Source of the DNA: Brevibacillus agri
Lineage (GTDB): Bacteria > Bacillota > Bacilli > Brevibacillales > Brevibacillaceae
Length of the DNA: 64,000 nucleotides
NCBI RefSeq assembly: GCF_004117055.1
Contig: NZ_CP026363.1
Span: 1,851,501-1,915,500, forward strand
Direction of reading: 5' to 3'
In this document: piece by piece, positions 7,084 to 16,926 of the stretch
Position numbering within the stretch: the first letter of the stretch is position 1
Layout of the letters: every line of letters starts with the position of its first letter
Position numbers and translations under genes: made by a program
Notes under the pieces: model-generated
What the model was told of the DNA's origin: nothing
The model's database searches: none
The model's input: only the letters and a program-made list of their open reading frames with translations

Positions 7084-9576
7084 TTATTTGGTAAGCTGCC
7101 CACGCGTGACGCCAAGCTGGTTGGTTGCCTTCAGTGTGCGCCATACGTGTGTGCCGCTAACTTCTCCGCGCAGAGCCTGACGGTACAGGCTGATGACTTC
7201 GCGCACACGCTCCGGTTCTTCCTCCAAAAACTCGATGCGGTAGCTGCCGACGTGCAGGGAGCGAAACTCGTTCAAATACTCTGCGCCCGACTGGTCGATG
7301 GCGTTGTACACCGTGTTGCGGCAGCCGGTGTCCACCCGCACCGGGTGCGAGAAGCCGACGCGATCCTTGAGCGAGATGCGAGAGGTTTCGCACGGGGTTC
7401 CGCAGTTGGTGTGGTCGGTTCCCTCACTCATGAACGTGCAGTACACGCAATGCTCGGTATGGAACATCGGCATGTGCTGATGGATGACCAGCTCCATTTT
7501 GGCGGCGTTGGAGCGGCCGAGCAGGTCCACCATCTGCTGGATGTTCAAATCGTACGAAGGCGTGACCCGTGTCAGGCCCGCTTCGAGAAACAGCTCGACA
7601 GCTTTATGGTTGGCTACGTTCAGGGAGAAATCGCCGATCAGCGGGATGTCGATTTCGTCCTTGCGGGACAGGTAGTAGTAGAGTGCCCCGGTGTTGCGCA
7701 CGAGAATCGCGTCCGGCTTGCTTTTGGCGATCAGGGCGAGCACGCCGTTTTCGTCCGGCATGTGAATGCGCATCGTCGCGATCCCGATTTTTTTCCCGTA
7801 CTTGTGCGCCAGCTTGACGCCTTCCGGGTACTGCTTGACGAATTCGAAGTCCGCGTAAAGGAAATCGACGTCCGTCTGCGCCGCCGCCTCCAGTTGCTCA
7901 AGCGAGCGGCACAGCGCAGTCAGCATCGGCTTTTCCACTGGCTGTGTGCGAGGCACGTCCGCGTACACGTCTACGTCGCGATGGCGGTAGACAGGCGGCT
8001 TGGAGCGCAAATAGACGAGCTGCTCCACGGCCTCCCGGCGCATCCGGTTCAGCTCGCTGACAGGCACGATCAAGTCTCCGTCCAGATCGACAGTCAGGTC
8101 GCGAGCGTCCAGATGGAAAATCGTTCCGCCCAGACGGCTTAACTGGTCGTGCAGCAGCTCATGCGTCAACGGGCGCTTCACGGCAGCCTCAAGCGGCTTT
8201 TCCGACGGTACGGTCACAGCGTGGTTCGCCTGTTTGTCCACCCAGGTGATGCTGAGCATCTCGCCCAGTTTGCCGCTGACGTGCACGGCGAGCGGGAAAG
8301 TGCGGTACGGCTTTTCCGTTTCAAACGTTTTGCGCAGGCGGCGATCCAGCTCAGGGTCGCTCGTTTTCCATACGCGGTCGCCCACGTGGAGCCGCTTCAG
8401 GTTGACGTCGTTGCGGCCCATGACGATCTCGTACAAGCCTTTTTCGACTTCGCCCTCGACCTTTTTGCCGCGGGAGAGAATATCGTAGACGCGTCCGCCT
8501 TCTTCCTTTTGCGTCGGATCGCCCGCGTCGAACACGATGCCGTCACCGCGCTTGACGGGAGCGGCAATTTCGACGAGCACGCTTGTGCCGAGCAGCTTTT
8601 TCACTGTGCCCAAAAACACGCCGCGGCTTTTCGGGAACGAGCCGTCCACGAGTTGCTTGTTGTTCGTTCCTTCCAAAAATCCATGGGTAAAGCCGCGGGA
8701 AAAGCTTTGCTGCAGCTCGCGAACCTCGACTTCGGTCGGACCCGTATCCTCTCCGGCAAAGTAGCGCTCGATGGCCGCGTTGTACTTGCTGACCACGTTG
8801 GCGACGTACTCCGGCGATTTCAGGCGGCCTTCGATTTTGAACGAAGTCACGCCCGCCTCGATCAGCTCAGGAACGAGGTCAATGGCAGCCAGGTCTTTTG
8901 GCGAGAGGACGTACGCGATGTTGCCCATGTCCTTTTGCACGCCGTCGACCATCAGATCGTACGGCAGGCGGCAAGCCTGGGCGCATTCGCCTCGGTTGGC
9001 CGAGCGTCCGCCCCACATTTCCGAAGTCAGGCATTGGCCGGAGTAGGACACGCACAGCGCGCCGTGGACGAATACTTCCATCGGCAGCTTCGCTTTTTCC
9101 CCGATCTTCTTGATTTCCTTGAGCGAGTTTTCCCGTCCCAGTACGACGCGCTCGATGTTGAATGGCTTCGTAAATTCGACCGCTTCCGGCGAAGTGATCG
9201 TCATCTGCGTGGAGCCGTGAATCGGGAAGTCAGGGGAGATTTCGCGAATCAGCTTCACCAGACCGAGGTCCTGGACGATGACCGCGTCCACCCCGGCGTG
9301 AATACAGGCGTCAATCAGCTCGCGCGCATCCTCCAGCTCGTTCTCGAACACAAGAATATTAAAGGTAAGAAACCCTTTTACACCGTACATATGCAAATAA
9401 GCCATTATCTCAGGCAGTTCAGCCATGTGGAAGTTCTCCGCGCGTGCGCGGGCGTTGAACTTTTCCACCCCGAAAAAGACGGCGTTGGCACCATTCGCGA
9501 CAGCGGCCTTCAAACAGTCCCAGTTGCCGGCAGGAGCCAACAGCTCAATATCTTCTCGCTTTATTCCATTTCGCAT
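7084..9576 (-). CDS. peptidase U32 family protein with DUF3656 region
   Basis: The 830-aa protein starts with the U32 barrel (ELLAPAGNWDCLKAAVANGA) and contains the U32 signature near residues 167-185 (EVFVHGALCVSYSGQC), followed by the RGECAQACRLPY cysteine cluster. The middle corresponds to the DUF3656 collagenase-like region, and the C-terminal part holds a second barrel-like half ending in CVYCTFMSEGTDHTNCGTPC, another Cys-rich cluster. Related proteins include E. coli RlhA/YdcP, which hydroxylates a cytidine in 23S rRNA, and TrhP, which acts on tRNA. An RNA-modifying or protease-like role is therefore possible; I cannot choose between them. The Cys clusters suggest an iron-sulphur or metal site. 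The ribosome site GGAGGT lies 13 bases before the ATG. Confidence 0.88.
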   Translation of the reverse strand: MRNGIKREDIELLAPAGNWDCLKAAVANGANAVFFGVEKFNARARAENFHMAELPEIMAYLHMYGVKGFLTFNILVFENELEDARELIDACIHAGVDAVIVQDLGLVKLIREISPDFPIHGSTQMTITSPEAVEFTKPFNIERVVLGRENSLKEIKKIGEKAKLPMEVFVHGALCVSYSGQCLTSEMWGGRSANRGECAQACRLPYDLMVDGVQKDMGNIAYVLSPKDLAAIDLVPELIEAGVTSFKIEGRLKSPEYVANVVSKYNAAIERYFAGEDTGPTEVEVRELQQSFSRGFTHGFLEGTNNKQLVDGSFPKSRGVFLGTVKKLLGTSVLVEIAAPVKRGDGIVFDAGDPTQKEEGGRVYDILSRGKKVEGEVEKGLYEIVMGRNDVNLKRLHVGDRVWKTSDPELDRRLRKTFETEKPYRTFPLAVHVSGKLGEMLSITWVDKQANHAVTVPSEKPLEAAVKRPLTHELLHDQLSRLGGTIFHLDARDLTVDLDGDLIVPVSELNRMRREAVEQLVYLRSKPPVYRHRDVDVYADVPRTQPVEKPMLTALCRSLEQLEAAAQTDVDFLYADFEFVKQYPEGVKLAHKYGKKIGIATMRIHMPDENGVLALIAKSKPDAILVRNTGALYYYLSRKDEIDIPLIGDFSLNVANHKAVELFLEAGLTRVTPSYDLNIQQMVDLLGRSNAAKMELVIHQHMPMFHTEHCVYCTFMSEGTDHTNCGTPCETSRISLKDRVGFSHPVRVDTGCRNTVYNAIDQSGAEYLNEFRSLHVGSYRIEFLEEEPERVREVISLYRQALRGEVSGTHVWRTLKATNQLGVTRGQLTK

Positions 9577-9680
9577 GTGAATGTCATTACCTCCAAGGTC
9601 TATAAAACAAGCTCTTCTTCATCATAGGGAAATGTCTTTGCTCCCGCAACAAAAACCTCCACTTCTCCAAATGTTGAAAA

Positions 9681-10904
9681 TTGTCGCTTCCAGAAAGTGT
9701 GAATATGATGGTGTTATGTAAGAACTTCAGCGGCAAAGCGAAGCCGGAGGAGATCGGCGTGAAGGCGACGGATGACAAGACGCTGGTTGTCCAATTGGAA
9801 AATCCGACTCCCTTTTTCCTGGAGTTGACGGCTTTCTACAGCTATTTCCCGGTCAACGCGAAGGTCGCGGCCGCGCACCCCGACTGGGCCAAGGATGCGG
9901 GGCCGAACTACACCTCGAACGGGCCGTTCAAGCTCGCTGCCTGGGAGCATAAAAACAAGCTCGTGCTGGAAAAAAACGAGCATTACTGGGATGCGGACAC
10001 AGTCAAGCTGACGAAAATCGAAATGAACATCATCAACGATGCCAACACGGAGCTGTCGATGCTGGAAAACGGCGATCTGGACTGGGCGGGCGCCCCGACC
10101 GGAAACTTGCCGCTCGACGCGATGCAGACGCTGAAAGAAAAGGGCCTGCTGGAAATTACCCCGAAAGCCGGAACGTACTGGTACGAATTTAACACAGAGC
10201 AAAAACCGTTCAATAATAAGCAAATTCGCCAAGCGTTCGCGTATGCGATCAGCCGCCAGGACATCGTGGACAACGTGACACAGGGCGGAGAGCTGGTGGC
10301 GACGGCGGTCGTGCCGCCGACCATGTTTGCGGAGAACGGACAAGGCTTGTTCAAGGACAACGATGTGGAAAAAGCGAAGCAGCTTCTGGCAGAAGGCATG
10401 AAGGAAGAAGGTTATGCCAGCGTCGACAAGCTGCCGCCGATCACGCTTTCCTGCAATACAGAGGAAGCGCAGGCGAAGATCGCGCAAGCCGTGCAGGACA
10501 TGTGGCAAAAAAATCTCGGGGTACAGGTGAAGCTGGAAAACCAGGAGTGGAACGTGTACTACGAAAACGTGAAAAACGGCAAGTTCCAGGTAGCGCGCAT
10601 GGGCTGGACGGGCGACTTCAACGACCCGATCAACTTCCTGGAAATTTTCCGCACGAAAGAAGGCAACAACCATACGAGATGGGAGAGCAAGGCATACGCC
10701 GACCTGCTCGCCCAGTCCTCCAAGGAAAAGGACGCCGCCAAGCGCAAGGCGATCTTGCAAGAGGCTGAAAAGCTGTTGGTCGACGAAATGCCGGTGATCC
10801 CGTTCTACTTCAAATCGACGGTGTACGCCAAAAATCCGCGCCTGAAGGACGTCGTCATTTCCGGCCTGGGCCATGCCCAATACAAATGGGCGTACTTTGA
10901 ATAG
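9681..10904 (+). pseudogene. 5'-truncated oppA (oligopeptide-binding protein) remnant
   Basis: From about 9727 the frame reads as the C-terminal 390 residues of an OppA-family peptide-binding protein (TLVVQLENPTPFF, TSNGPFKLAAWEH, YWYEFNTEQKPFNN, and a closing YKWAYFE). It is very like Bacillus OppA. Compared with the complete paralogue at 24783-26426, about 160 residues are missing at the N-terminus, including the lipoprotein signal and lipobox. The 15 residues before the homology start are unrelated and begin within a short spacer next to the U32 gene, with no good ribosome site. A secreted binding protein without a signal cannot work, so this is a deletion remnant. No opp permease or ATPase genes adjoin it. 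Confidence 0.8.
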
Positions 10905-10919
10905 GCGGGAAAACAAACT

Positions 10920-10961
10920 CGAAGGGCTGGTCGCTTGGATTAATCCACGACCAGCCCTTCG
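10920..10961. terminator. 14-bp perfect inverted repeat overlapping the tetR stop codon
   Basis: CGAAGGGCTGGTCG (10920-10933) and CGACCAGCCCTTCG (10948-10961) pair perfectly around a 14-base loop that contains the TetR-family gene's stop codon. On the minus strand a T-rich stretch follows, so it probably terminates that gene, and it also faces the oppA remnant. Confidence 0.65.
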
Positions 10962-11533
10962 AATACGATCGAAACCTTCTCTTCCATAATCTCTTCCAAC
11001 GCCCATGCGCCTTCGCTGCGCACCCAGTCGTACAGAGCGTTGTAGTAAATGTTTTCCAGCATGTTCGCCGCTACGAGCGGATTGAACTTGGTCTTGAGCT
11101 GCTGTTTTTCCTGCGCTTCCTCGATCAGATCGGCGAACAGTTGCCGCAGCTCGAAGTACATGTTCTTTTCGTTTTCCAGCACTTTGCGATGCTTCATTGA
11201 CGATTCCACGACGACCTTGATGAAGTCGAAGTTCGTGATCGTCACCTCGTTCATGATCTTGTAAATTCGCAAGACCTTGGACTTGCAATCGTCCCCGTAA
11301 TCCCATTCCTGGCGGCGCTCTTCGATTTCATGAAGCCGCTCGTATCCCCAGTTCGCGAGGATCGCTTCCTTTGACGTGAAATGCAGAAAAATGGTGCCGC
11401 GCGCGACGTCTGCTTCTTCCGAGATCATGTCGATGGTCGTGGCTTCAAAGCCGTGCAGCTTGAACAGCTTGATCGCGGCATTGAATATTTTTTCGCGAGT
11501 TTCCCGCTTTTTTCGCTCCCGTCTCGTCGTCAA
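10940..11533 (-). CDS. TetR/AcrR-family transcriptional regulator
   Basis: This is a 197-aa one-component regulator. Residues 10-57 form the TetR helix-turn-helix (TREKIFNAAIKLFKLHGFEATTIDMISEEADVARGT is split here over the three helices, ending in FLHFTSKEAIL), and the rest is a helical ligand domain. The ligand is unknown. It is transcribed away from the GNAT gene, and a TATAAT box for it is visible near 11570. Its own target is not obvious: the partner across the spacer is an acetyltransferase, while downstream is only the dead oppA. Confidence 0.88.
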   Translation of the reverse strand: MTTRRERKKRETREKIFNAAIKLFKLHGFEATTIDMISEEADVARGTIFLHFTSKEAILANWGYERLHEIEERRQEWDYGDDCKSKVLRIYKIMNEVTITNFDFIKVVVESSMKHRKVLENEKNMYFELRQLFADLIEEAQEKQQLKTKFNPLVAANMLENIYYNALYDWVRSEGAWALEEIMEEKVSIVFEGLVVD

Positions 11534-11731
11534 AAAGGTAGTACCTCCTCTGCTTCGTTTGCTTGATTATAACATAACAGTTACTTACAAAAGAATTTTC
11601 CGTACATTTCCCGTGAAAAAGGGCAAAAAAAGGGATAGACTTCTCGGGACGTCGAATGTATATTTATATACTATAATGAATAAATATTAAATCATACCGA
11701 GCCGTAAGAGCATGGGGTGGAGGAGTGTAAA

Positions 11732-12205
11732 ATGAGCGTTGTAAAAGCGCTGACAGTACGTCAGGCAATGATGAAGGACGTCGATGCCATGTTGGAGATC
11801 ATTAATGAATATGCACAACAGGGATTGATGCTGCCGCGTACGAAACTTTCTGTCTGTGAAAATTTGCAGTCATTTATCGTCGCTCATGATGGAGATACAG
11901 TGGTGGGAGTTGCCGGACTGCATATTTTGTGGGAGGATTTGGCCGAAATTCGCTCGCTGGCGATTGCGGAAAAAGCAAAGGGCATGGGCGTGGGCAAGCA
12001 TCTCGTTCTCCATCTGGTAGAGCAGTGCCGCAACCTGGGAATCAAGCGGGTGCTTGCGTTGACTTATCAAAAAGCTTTTTTTGAAAAATGCGGATTCTGG
12101 ATCGTCGCGAAGGAAACGTTGCCGCAAAAGGTGTGGAAAGACTGCATCAACTGTTCCAAACTGCCGATGTGCGACGAGATCGCGATGATTTTTGAGACAG
12201 CCTGA
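11732..12205 (+). CDS. GNAT N-acetyltransferase, short N-acetylglutamate synthase-like
   Basis: The 157-aa protein has one GNAT fold: the acetyl-CoA loop is seen as GMGVGKHLV (about residues 91-99), preceded by the EIRSLAI strand. The C-terminal CINCSKLPMCDEIAM, with a Cys-x-x-Cys and following Cys, is typical of the short ArgA-like acetyltransferases that make N-acetylglutamate from glutamate and acetyl-CoA for arginine synthesis. That assignment is by motif only; other amino-acid acetyltransferases are possible. The ATG at 11732 sits 6 bases after GGTGGAGGAG; a GTG at 11717 overlaps that site and is rejected. A TATAAT sequence at about 11675 may be its promoter. Confidence 0.75.
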   Translation: MSVVKALTVRQAMMKDVDAMLEIINEYAQQGLMLPRTKLSVCENLQSFIVAHDGDTVVGVAGLHILWEDLAEIRSLAIAEKAKGMGVGKHLVLHLVEQCRNLGIKRVLALTYQKAFFEKCGFWIVAKETLPQKVWKDCINCSKLPMCDEIAMIFETA

Positions 12206-12324
12206 TATTTTGATACATTTGGTATAGCCTTCCTTTTTTCATTTCTGGTACTATATTCGTAACAATAATAAAAATATAGAGAATATTGAATCAGAAATGA
12301 ACGTTCAAAATTGGGGGGCTTTCC

Positions 12325-14397
12325 ATGAAGCTGGGCGCGCGCGTATTGATTGTGCTCTTAGTCGCGAGTATTGTACCGTTAACGGCGGCAGGTGTGTTTG
12401 CTTATCAGGAGACTAAACAGGAATTGCTGGACGGCAGTGCGGCCAAGCTGGAGGCATTGCGGCTCAGCAACAAGGAGCAGGTGGAGAATTACTTTCGCGA
12501 GCGCACCAGAAACGTCGATACGCTGGCCGCCTCGGGAACAGTGATCTCTGCCCTTTCTGTCTTTCAGGAACTGTGGCAGGAGGGAAGGGAATCCGCTGCC
12601 TACAAAGAGGCAGAGATGACCTACGCCAAGGAACTGAAGATGGAGGCCGCGCGCTACGGCTTTTCCAACGCCTACTTGCTCAATGAAACAGGCGAAATCG
12701 TCTACGAGACGAAGCCGCAGTCTGACTTCGGCACCAATTTGCTGACGGGGCCGCACGCCAACTCTGTGCTGGGGCAAACCGTCCAGCAGGTCGTGAAGGG
12801 CCAGAGTGCGGAAGTGTCTGACCTCGGCAGGTACGAGCCGTCAGGAAATGTGCCGGGTGTGTACATTGCGGCTCCGATTTATGAAAAAGGCTTCATGATG
12901 GGGCAACTCGCCGTCGAAGTGCCGCTCGATTACATTTCCCGCCTGCTGAATCAGCGCGAGGGGCTGGGCGAGACGGGAAAAATATATCTCGTCGGGCCGG
13001 ACAAGCTGATGCGTTCGCAACTGGGCAGCGGCCAGGAGACGATTTTGCAGCAAGCAGTCGACACGCCGATCATCGAGCGAGTTTTCCAGGCCGAAGGGTT
13101 TGCAGGGACAGAGCAGAGCGTCGATTTTCGCGGGCAGCCTGTGCTCGTCTCGTTTGACCAGATAAAAGTCGCGAAGCATACGTGGGCGATCCTGGCCGAG
13201 ATCGACATGACGGAAATTTTGGCCGGGCCCAACCGGATTCAAACCGCGATGATCGTCTTTAACGGCGTCGTCCTGCTTCTGATCGTTGCGATCTCGCTCT
13301 ACACCGCGGGGTGGCTGCGGCGCTCCTTTAGCGGGATGCTGCACGTGGCGGAACGGATCGGACATGGCGACTTCACCACCGCCGTTCCCGACAAGCTGCT
13401 GAAGCGCAAGGACGAGCTGGGCGAGCTGGCCCGCTCGCTGTCCACGATGCAAAAGCAACTGCACGGCATTCTCGTGCAGGTCGGGCAAGCCGCCGCTTCC
13501 GTGGCGCATGCGGTGCGGGAAATTCACGGCAACACGAATGAAATCGCCGCGTCCAGCCAGCAAATTGTCCAGGTCGTCGATCAGGTGGCGGCGTCGAGCG
13601 AAAGCCAGATGGAAAAAATGGGCCAGACGCTCAATCTGGCGGTAGATCTGACGAACGATGTCGCTGGCGTCACCGAAAATGTGCGGCAGGTCAGCCTGTC
13701 CTCAACCGAGATGAAGCAGCACGCAGAGGAAGGCAGGGAGGCCGTGACGGCGGTCATAATCAGCATGGAGGAAATCAATCGCTCCGTAGCGGCTGCCACT
13801 GAGGTGATTCACGTGCTGGAGCAGCGGTCGCAAGATATTTCGCGGATTATTTCCGTCATTACCGAGATTGCCAGACAGACCAATCTGCTCGCGCTGAATG
13901 CGGCGATCGAGGCGGCGCGCGCCGGGGAGCATGGAAAAGGCTTCGCGGTCGTGGCCGGGGAGGTGCGCAAGCTGTCAGAAGGCACGAATGAAGCGGCGCA
14001 GCAAATTGTGCGGATGATTAACGACGTGCAAAACGACACGATGATCGTCGTAGCGAAAATGGCAGAGGGGGCCGAGACGACCGCTCACGGGATGAAAACG
14101 GCCCGCCAATCGGGGGAAATGTTCCAGCGGATCGAGCAAAATATTTTGCGCGTCTCGGCCGAGATCAACCGGGTCAGCGAAGCTTTTGCACGGATGGCGC
14201 CAGATGCCCAGCAGGTCGTAGTCGTGGCCAAGGAAGTTTCGGCAGCGTCTGTTCAGGCGACGGCTGGCGTGCAGAGCATTTCCGCAGCGGTAGAAGAGCA
14301 GAGCGCAGCCATGGAGCTGATCGCCCAATCCGCCGATCAACTGGCGAAGCTGGCTGACGAGTTGCGCGGGTCGCTCGCCGCCTTTGTGCTCAAGTAA
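12325..14397 (+). CDS. methyl-accepting chemotaxis protein with extracellular Cache-type sensor
   Basis: This is a 690-aa transmembrane chemoreceptor that controls CheA at the flagellar motor. The order is an N-terminal TM segment (about 7-27), a large extracellular region of about 270 residues with dCache-like content ([24 protein letters not shown]), a second TM near 309-332, a HAMP domain ([21 protein letters not shown]), and the long cytoplasmic coiled coil with the conserved hairpin tip [17 protein letters not shown] near 518. The sensed ligand is not known. The gene stands alone, with its own terminator and a GGGG-type ribosome site. Confidence 0.95.
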   Translation: MKLGARVLIVLLVASIVPLTAAGVFAYQETKQELLDGSAAKLEALRLSNKEQVENYFRERTRNVDTLAASGTVISALSVFQELWQEGRESAAYKEAEMTYAKELKMEAARYGFSNAYLLNETGEIVYETKPQSDFGTNLLTGPHANSVLGQTVQQVVKGQSAEVSDLGRYEPSGNVPGVYIAAPIYEKGFMMGQLAVEVPLDYISRLLNQREGLGETGKIYLVGPDKLMRSQLGSGQETILQQAVDTPIIERVFQAEGFAGTEQSVDFRGQPVLVSFDQIKVAKHTWAILAEIDMTEILAGPNRIQTAMIVFNGVVLLLIVAISLYTAGWLRRSFSGMLHVAERIGHGDFTTAVPDKLLKRKDELGELARSLSTMQKQLHGILVQVGQAAASVAHAVREIHGNTNEIAASSQQIVQVVDQVAASSESQMEKMGQTLNLAVDLTNDVAGVTENVRQVSLSSTEMKQHAEEGREAVTAVIISMEEINRSVAAATEVIHVLEQRSQDISRIISVITEIARQTNLLALNAAIEAARAGEHGKGFAVVAGEVRKLSEGTNEAAQQIVRMINDVQNDTMIVVAKMAEGAETTAHGMKTARQSGEMFQRIEQNILRVSAEINRVSEAFARMAPDAQQVVVVAKEVSAASVQATAGVQSISAAVEEQSAAMELIAQSADQLAKLADELRGSLAAFVLK

Positions 14398-14424
14398 GCG
14401 GGTCAGACATAGCGAGTGGGAGGG

Positions 14425-14458
14425 GCCGGGAAATGTTCGTTTTCCCGGCTCTTTTTGC
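14425..14458 (+). terminator. terminator of the chemoreceptor gene
   Basis: GCCGGGAAA and TTTCCCGGC pair perfectly around a 7-base loop, with a T-run after the stem. Confidence 0.85.
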
Positions 14459-14533
14459 ATTTTGGAAGGATATCTCACACAAAATGTTGAATGATAAGGA
14501 CGATGGAGAGTTTCGGGCCGGAGGGACGTAAGC

Positions 14534-15265
14534 GTGCACAAACTAGATTGGGAACTTTATTTGCTGCCGTTCGAGCAAGCTGTAGAAGAGATCAAAGTCA
14601 AAATCAAAAATATCCGCAACGAGCTGCGCAAGCGCAAGGAGCATTCTCCCATTGAGTTTGCCGTCGGACGGGTGAAATCAATACCGAGCATCTACAACAA
14701 GGCGAACCGCCTGCAATTTCCGATTGATGAAAATATATGCTGGGAGATCAGAGACATCGCGGGTGTTCGCGTCATCTGCCAGTTTATTGACGATATACCC
14801 GCCGTAGTGGAGATGATCCGCAAGCGCGGCGACATGCGCGTCTATTTGGAAAAAGACTACGTTTCCACGCCAAAAGAGAGCGGCTACCGCGGCTATCACC
14901 TGGCTGTCGAATACCCGATCATGATGGCGGGCGGTCAGGTGACGATTCCGGTGGAAATCCAGATTCGTACACTCGGCATGAACTTTTGGGCGACGATTGA
15001 ACACTCGCTGAATTACAAATACGAAGGAATCATTCCGTCGAACATTCGCCAGCGCCTGTTCGAAGCCGCCAAGGCATCGTACAAGCTGGACAGCGAAATG
15101 AACAACATCCGCGACGAGATCAAGGAAGCACAGGCCGAGTTCACGAAAAAAGAAGTGCCGATGGAATCGCTGCTTTCCCTGGTAGAGCTGGATTTGGACG
15201 TCGACGCAGGACTGATGGACGGCAGCCATAACGAAAGGAACGAAAACGAAGATGACGACCATTAA
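14534..15265 (+). CDS. relQ: small alarmone synthetase, RelQ/YjbM-type GTP pyrophosphokinase
   Basis: This protein transfers pyrophosphate from ATP to GDP or GTP to make (p)ppGpp, without the hydrolase domain of long RSH proteins. The 243-aa sequence shows the synthetase motifs HSPIEFAVGRVKSI, IRDIAGVRVICQFIDDI, ESGYRGYHLAVE and EIQIRTLGMNFWATIEHSL, the last close to Bacillus RelQ and unlike RelP. Length exceeds the usual 210 aa by about 30 because of an acidic C-terminal tail (DLDVDAGLMDGSHNERNENE). The start is GTG with a GGAGGG ribosome site. The coding end overlaps the start of pepV by 14 bases, so translation of the two is probably coupled. Confidence 0.9.
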   Translation: MHKLDWELYLLPFEQAVEEIKVKIKNIRNELRKRKEHSPIEFAVGRVKSIPSIYNKANRLQFPIDENICWEIRDIAGVRVICQFIDDIPAVVEMIRKRGDMRVYLEKDYVSTPKESGYRGYHLAVEYPIMMAGGQVTIPVEIQIRTLGMNFWATIEHSLNYKYEGIIPSNIRQRLFEAAKASYKLDSEMNNIRDEIKEAQAEFTKKEVPMESLLSLVELDLDVDAGLMDGSHNERNENEDDDH

Positions 15266-16688
15266 TTGGCTAGAGGAAACAAACAAGCTCAAGGACGAGC
15301 TGATTGCCACCACCCAGGAGTTTTTGCGGATCAAAAGCGTGCTCGATCCGGCTACCGCTCGCGAGGGAGCGCCGTTTGGCGAAGGCATCCGCGCCGCGCT
15401 GGACTTTGCCTTGAACGTCTGCGAAAAGGCCGGGATGACGACAAAAGATGTGCGCGGCTATGCCGCTCATGCCGAGTTCGGGCAAGGAAAAGAGCTGGTC
15501 GGCATTTTGAGCCACGTCGACGTCGTGCCGGAGGGAGACGGCTGGAGCACGCCGCCGTACGCGGCCGAGATCGTGGACGGCAAGCTGGTGGCGCGCGGAG
15601 CGATTGACGACAAAGGGCCGACGATGGCGGCGATTTTTGCAGCCAAAGTGGTCATGAACCTGGGACTGCCGCTCTCCAAGCGCGTGCGCTTTATTTTCGG
15701 AACGGACGAAGAGTCGAGCTGGCAATGCGTCAAGACGTACTTTGAAACCGAGGAAATGCCGACGATGGGCTTTACGCCTGACGCCGATTTCCCGCTGATT
15801 TATGCGGAAAAAGGTCTGACCGACCTGACCTTGCACCAGACGTACGCCGCGTTCCAACAGCTCGGCAAGCCTGTAGCGGAGCAGGCGGAAGCCAAGCTTG
15901 TGTCATTGCAGGCGGGCTTGCGGATGAACATGGTGCCGGACAAAGCGGTGGCGACACTCACGCCGCTTTCCGTGGACAGCCAGACGATTATCGACCGCTA
16001 CCGCAAGCACCTGGAGCAGACAGGCTTGAAAGGGCTGGCGGAAGAAAAGGACGGTTCGGTCGTCTTGCACATGGAGGGCGTCTCCGTACACGGAATGGAC
16101 CCGAAAAAAGGCGTCAACGCGGGCACGGAGCTGATTCACTTCCTGCGGACGCTCGCTCTCGACGCGCGCGCAGCCGTGTACGCAGAGGCGGCAGACCGCT
16201 ACCTGCACAAGCAGCACGGCGGGGAAGCGCTCGGAATCGCGCATGACGACGAGGAGATGGGCGCGCTTACGCTGAACACGGGCGTACTGGAATACGCAGC
16301 GGAAGGGGACGCGCTGTTCCGCCTGAACATTCGCTACCCGCACTCCATTTCGTTTGCAAAATGGTCGGCGATCCTCGCTGAGCGCTTTGGCGAGGCCGCG
16401 TTCGAACTGGAAGTCGTGGAGCATCTGACGCCGCATCGCGTCGATCCGAACCATCCGCTGGTGACTACGCTGCAACGGGTGTACACCGAGCAGACAGGCG
16501 AAGAGGCAGGCATCATCGCCATCGGCGGCGCCACCTACGGCCGTTCGCTGGATGTGGGCGTGGCGTTCGGGCCGCTGTTCCCGGGGCGTCCGGACAGTGC
16601 CCATCAGCGGGACGAGTACATTTTGGTCGACGATCTCGTCAAGGCGACCGCGATTTACGCGCAGGCGATTTACGAGTTGGCCAAATAA
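15252..16688 (+). CDS. pepV: dipeptidase PepV (M20 family metallopeptidase)
   Basis: PepV is a two-zinc cytosolic dipeptidase of broad specificity. The 478-aa protein carries the M20 metal ligands in order: SHVDVVPEG (His), ARGAIDDKGP (bridging Asp), GTDEESSW (general base Glu and ligand Glu), FTPDADFP (Asp) and the late DSAHQRDEY (His). A lid domain interrupts the catalytic part at about 180-380, as in Lactobacillus PepV. It overlaps relQ, which suggests one transcript linking alarmone synthesis with peptide turnover. A clear terminator follows. Confidence 0.92.
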   Translation: MTTINWLEETNKLKDELIATTQEFLRIKSVLDPATAREGAPFGEGIRAALDFALNVCEKAGMTTKDVRGYAAHAEFGQGKELVGILSHVDVVPEGDGWSTPPYAAEIVDGKLVARGAIDDKGPTMAAIFAAKVVMNLGLPLSKRVRFIFGTDEESSWQCVKTYFETEEMPTMGFTPDADFPLIYAEKGLTDLTLHQTYAAFQQLGKPVAEQAEAKLVSLQAGLRMNMVPDKAVATLTPLSVDSQTIIDRYRKHLEQTGLKGLAEEKDGSVVLHMEGVSVHGMDPKKGVNAGTELIHFLRTLALDARAAVYAEAADRYLHKQHGGEALGIAHDDEEMGALTLNTGVLEYAAEGDALFRLNIRYPHSISFAKWSAILAERFGEAAFELEVVEHLTPHRVDPNHPLVTTLQRVYTEQTGEEAGIIAIGGATYGRSLDVGVAFGPLFPGRPDSAHQRDEYILVDDLVKATAIYAQAIYELAK

Positions 16689-16701
16689 ACAGCACAGGTA
16701 G

Positions 16702-16743
16702 GCAGAGGATGCGGCGTAAGGCTTGTGTCCTCTGCTTTTTTTT
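16702..16743 (+). terminator. terminator of relQ-pepV
   Basis: GCAGAGGA and TCCTCTGC pair, followed directly by seven T residues. Confidence 0.85.
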
Positions 16744-16790
16744 GTGCGGATCGGAATGGACAAGGTTCTGCTCAGTATGACGGCAGCGAA

Positions 16791-16816
16791 GGCTTCGCCA
16801 ATGGCTTGGCGCAGCC
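16791..16816. repeat. 26-bp palindromic dispersed element, copy 1
   Basis: Core CGCCAATGGCTTGGCG folds into a 6-bp stem with a 4-base loop, extended outward by GGCT/AGCC. Related copies lie at 49326-49351 (opposite orientation, one mismatch), 60873-60898, 50455-50480 and, more diverged, 31192-31217. Similar flanks (GAAGGC before, TTTTCT after) are shared with copy 2. Confidence 0.6.
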
Positions 16817-16884
16817 TGTTTTTCTCATTTTGCAAAACAAAACGCTTTACAATTTGTGGGAGCAGACGCTATAATCCGAATAAC

Positions 16885-16900
16885 GATTGATCGGTTAATC
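16885..16900. promoter_or_regulatory. candidate TetR operator upstream of the regulator gene
   Basis: GATTGATCGGTTAATC is an imperfect palindrome just before the TetR-family gene at 16927. It is closely related to the perfect palindrome in front of the downstream transporter, which suggests autoregulation. Confidence 0.6.
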
Positions 16901-16926
16901 ATTCATGGAAAAAGGAGCTTTGCTAC

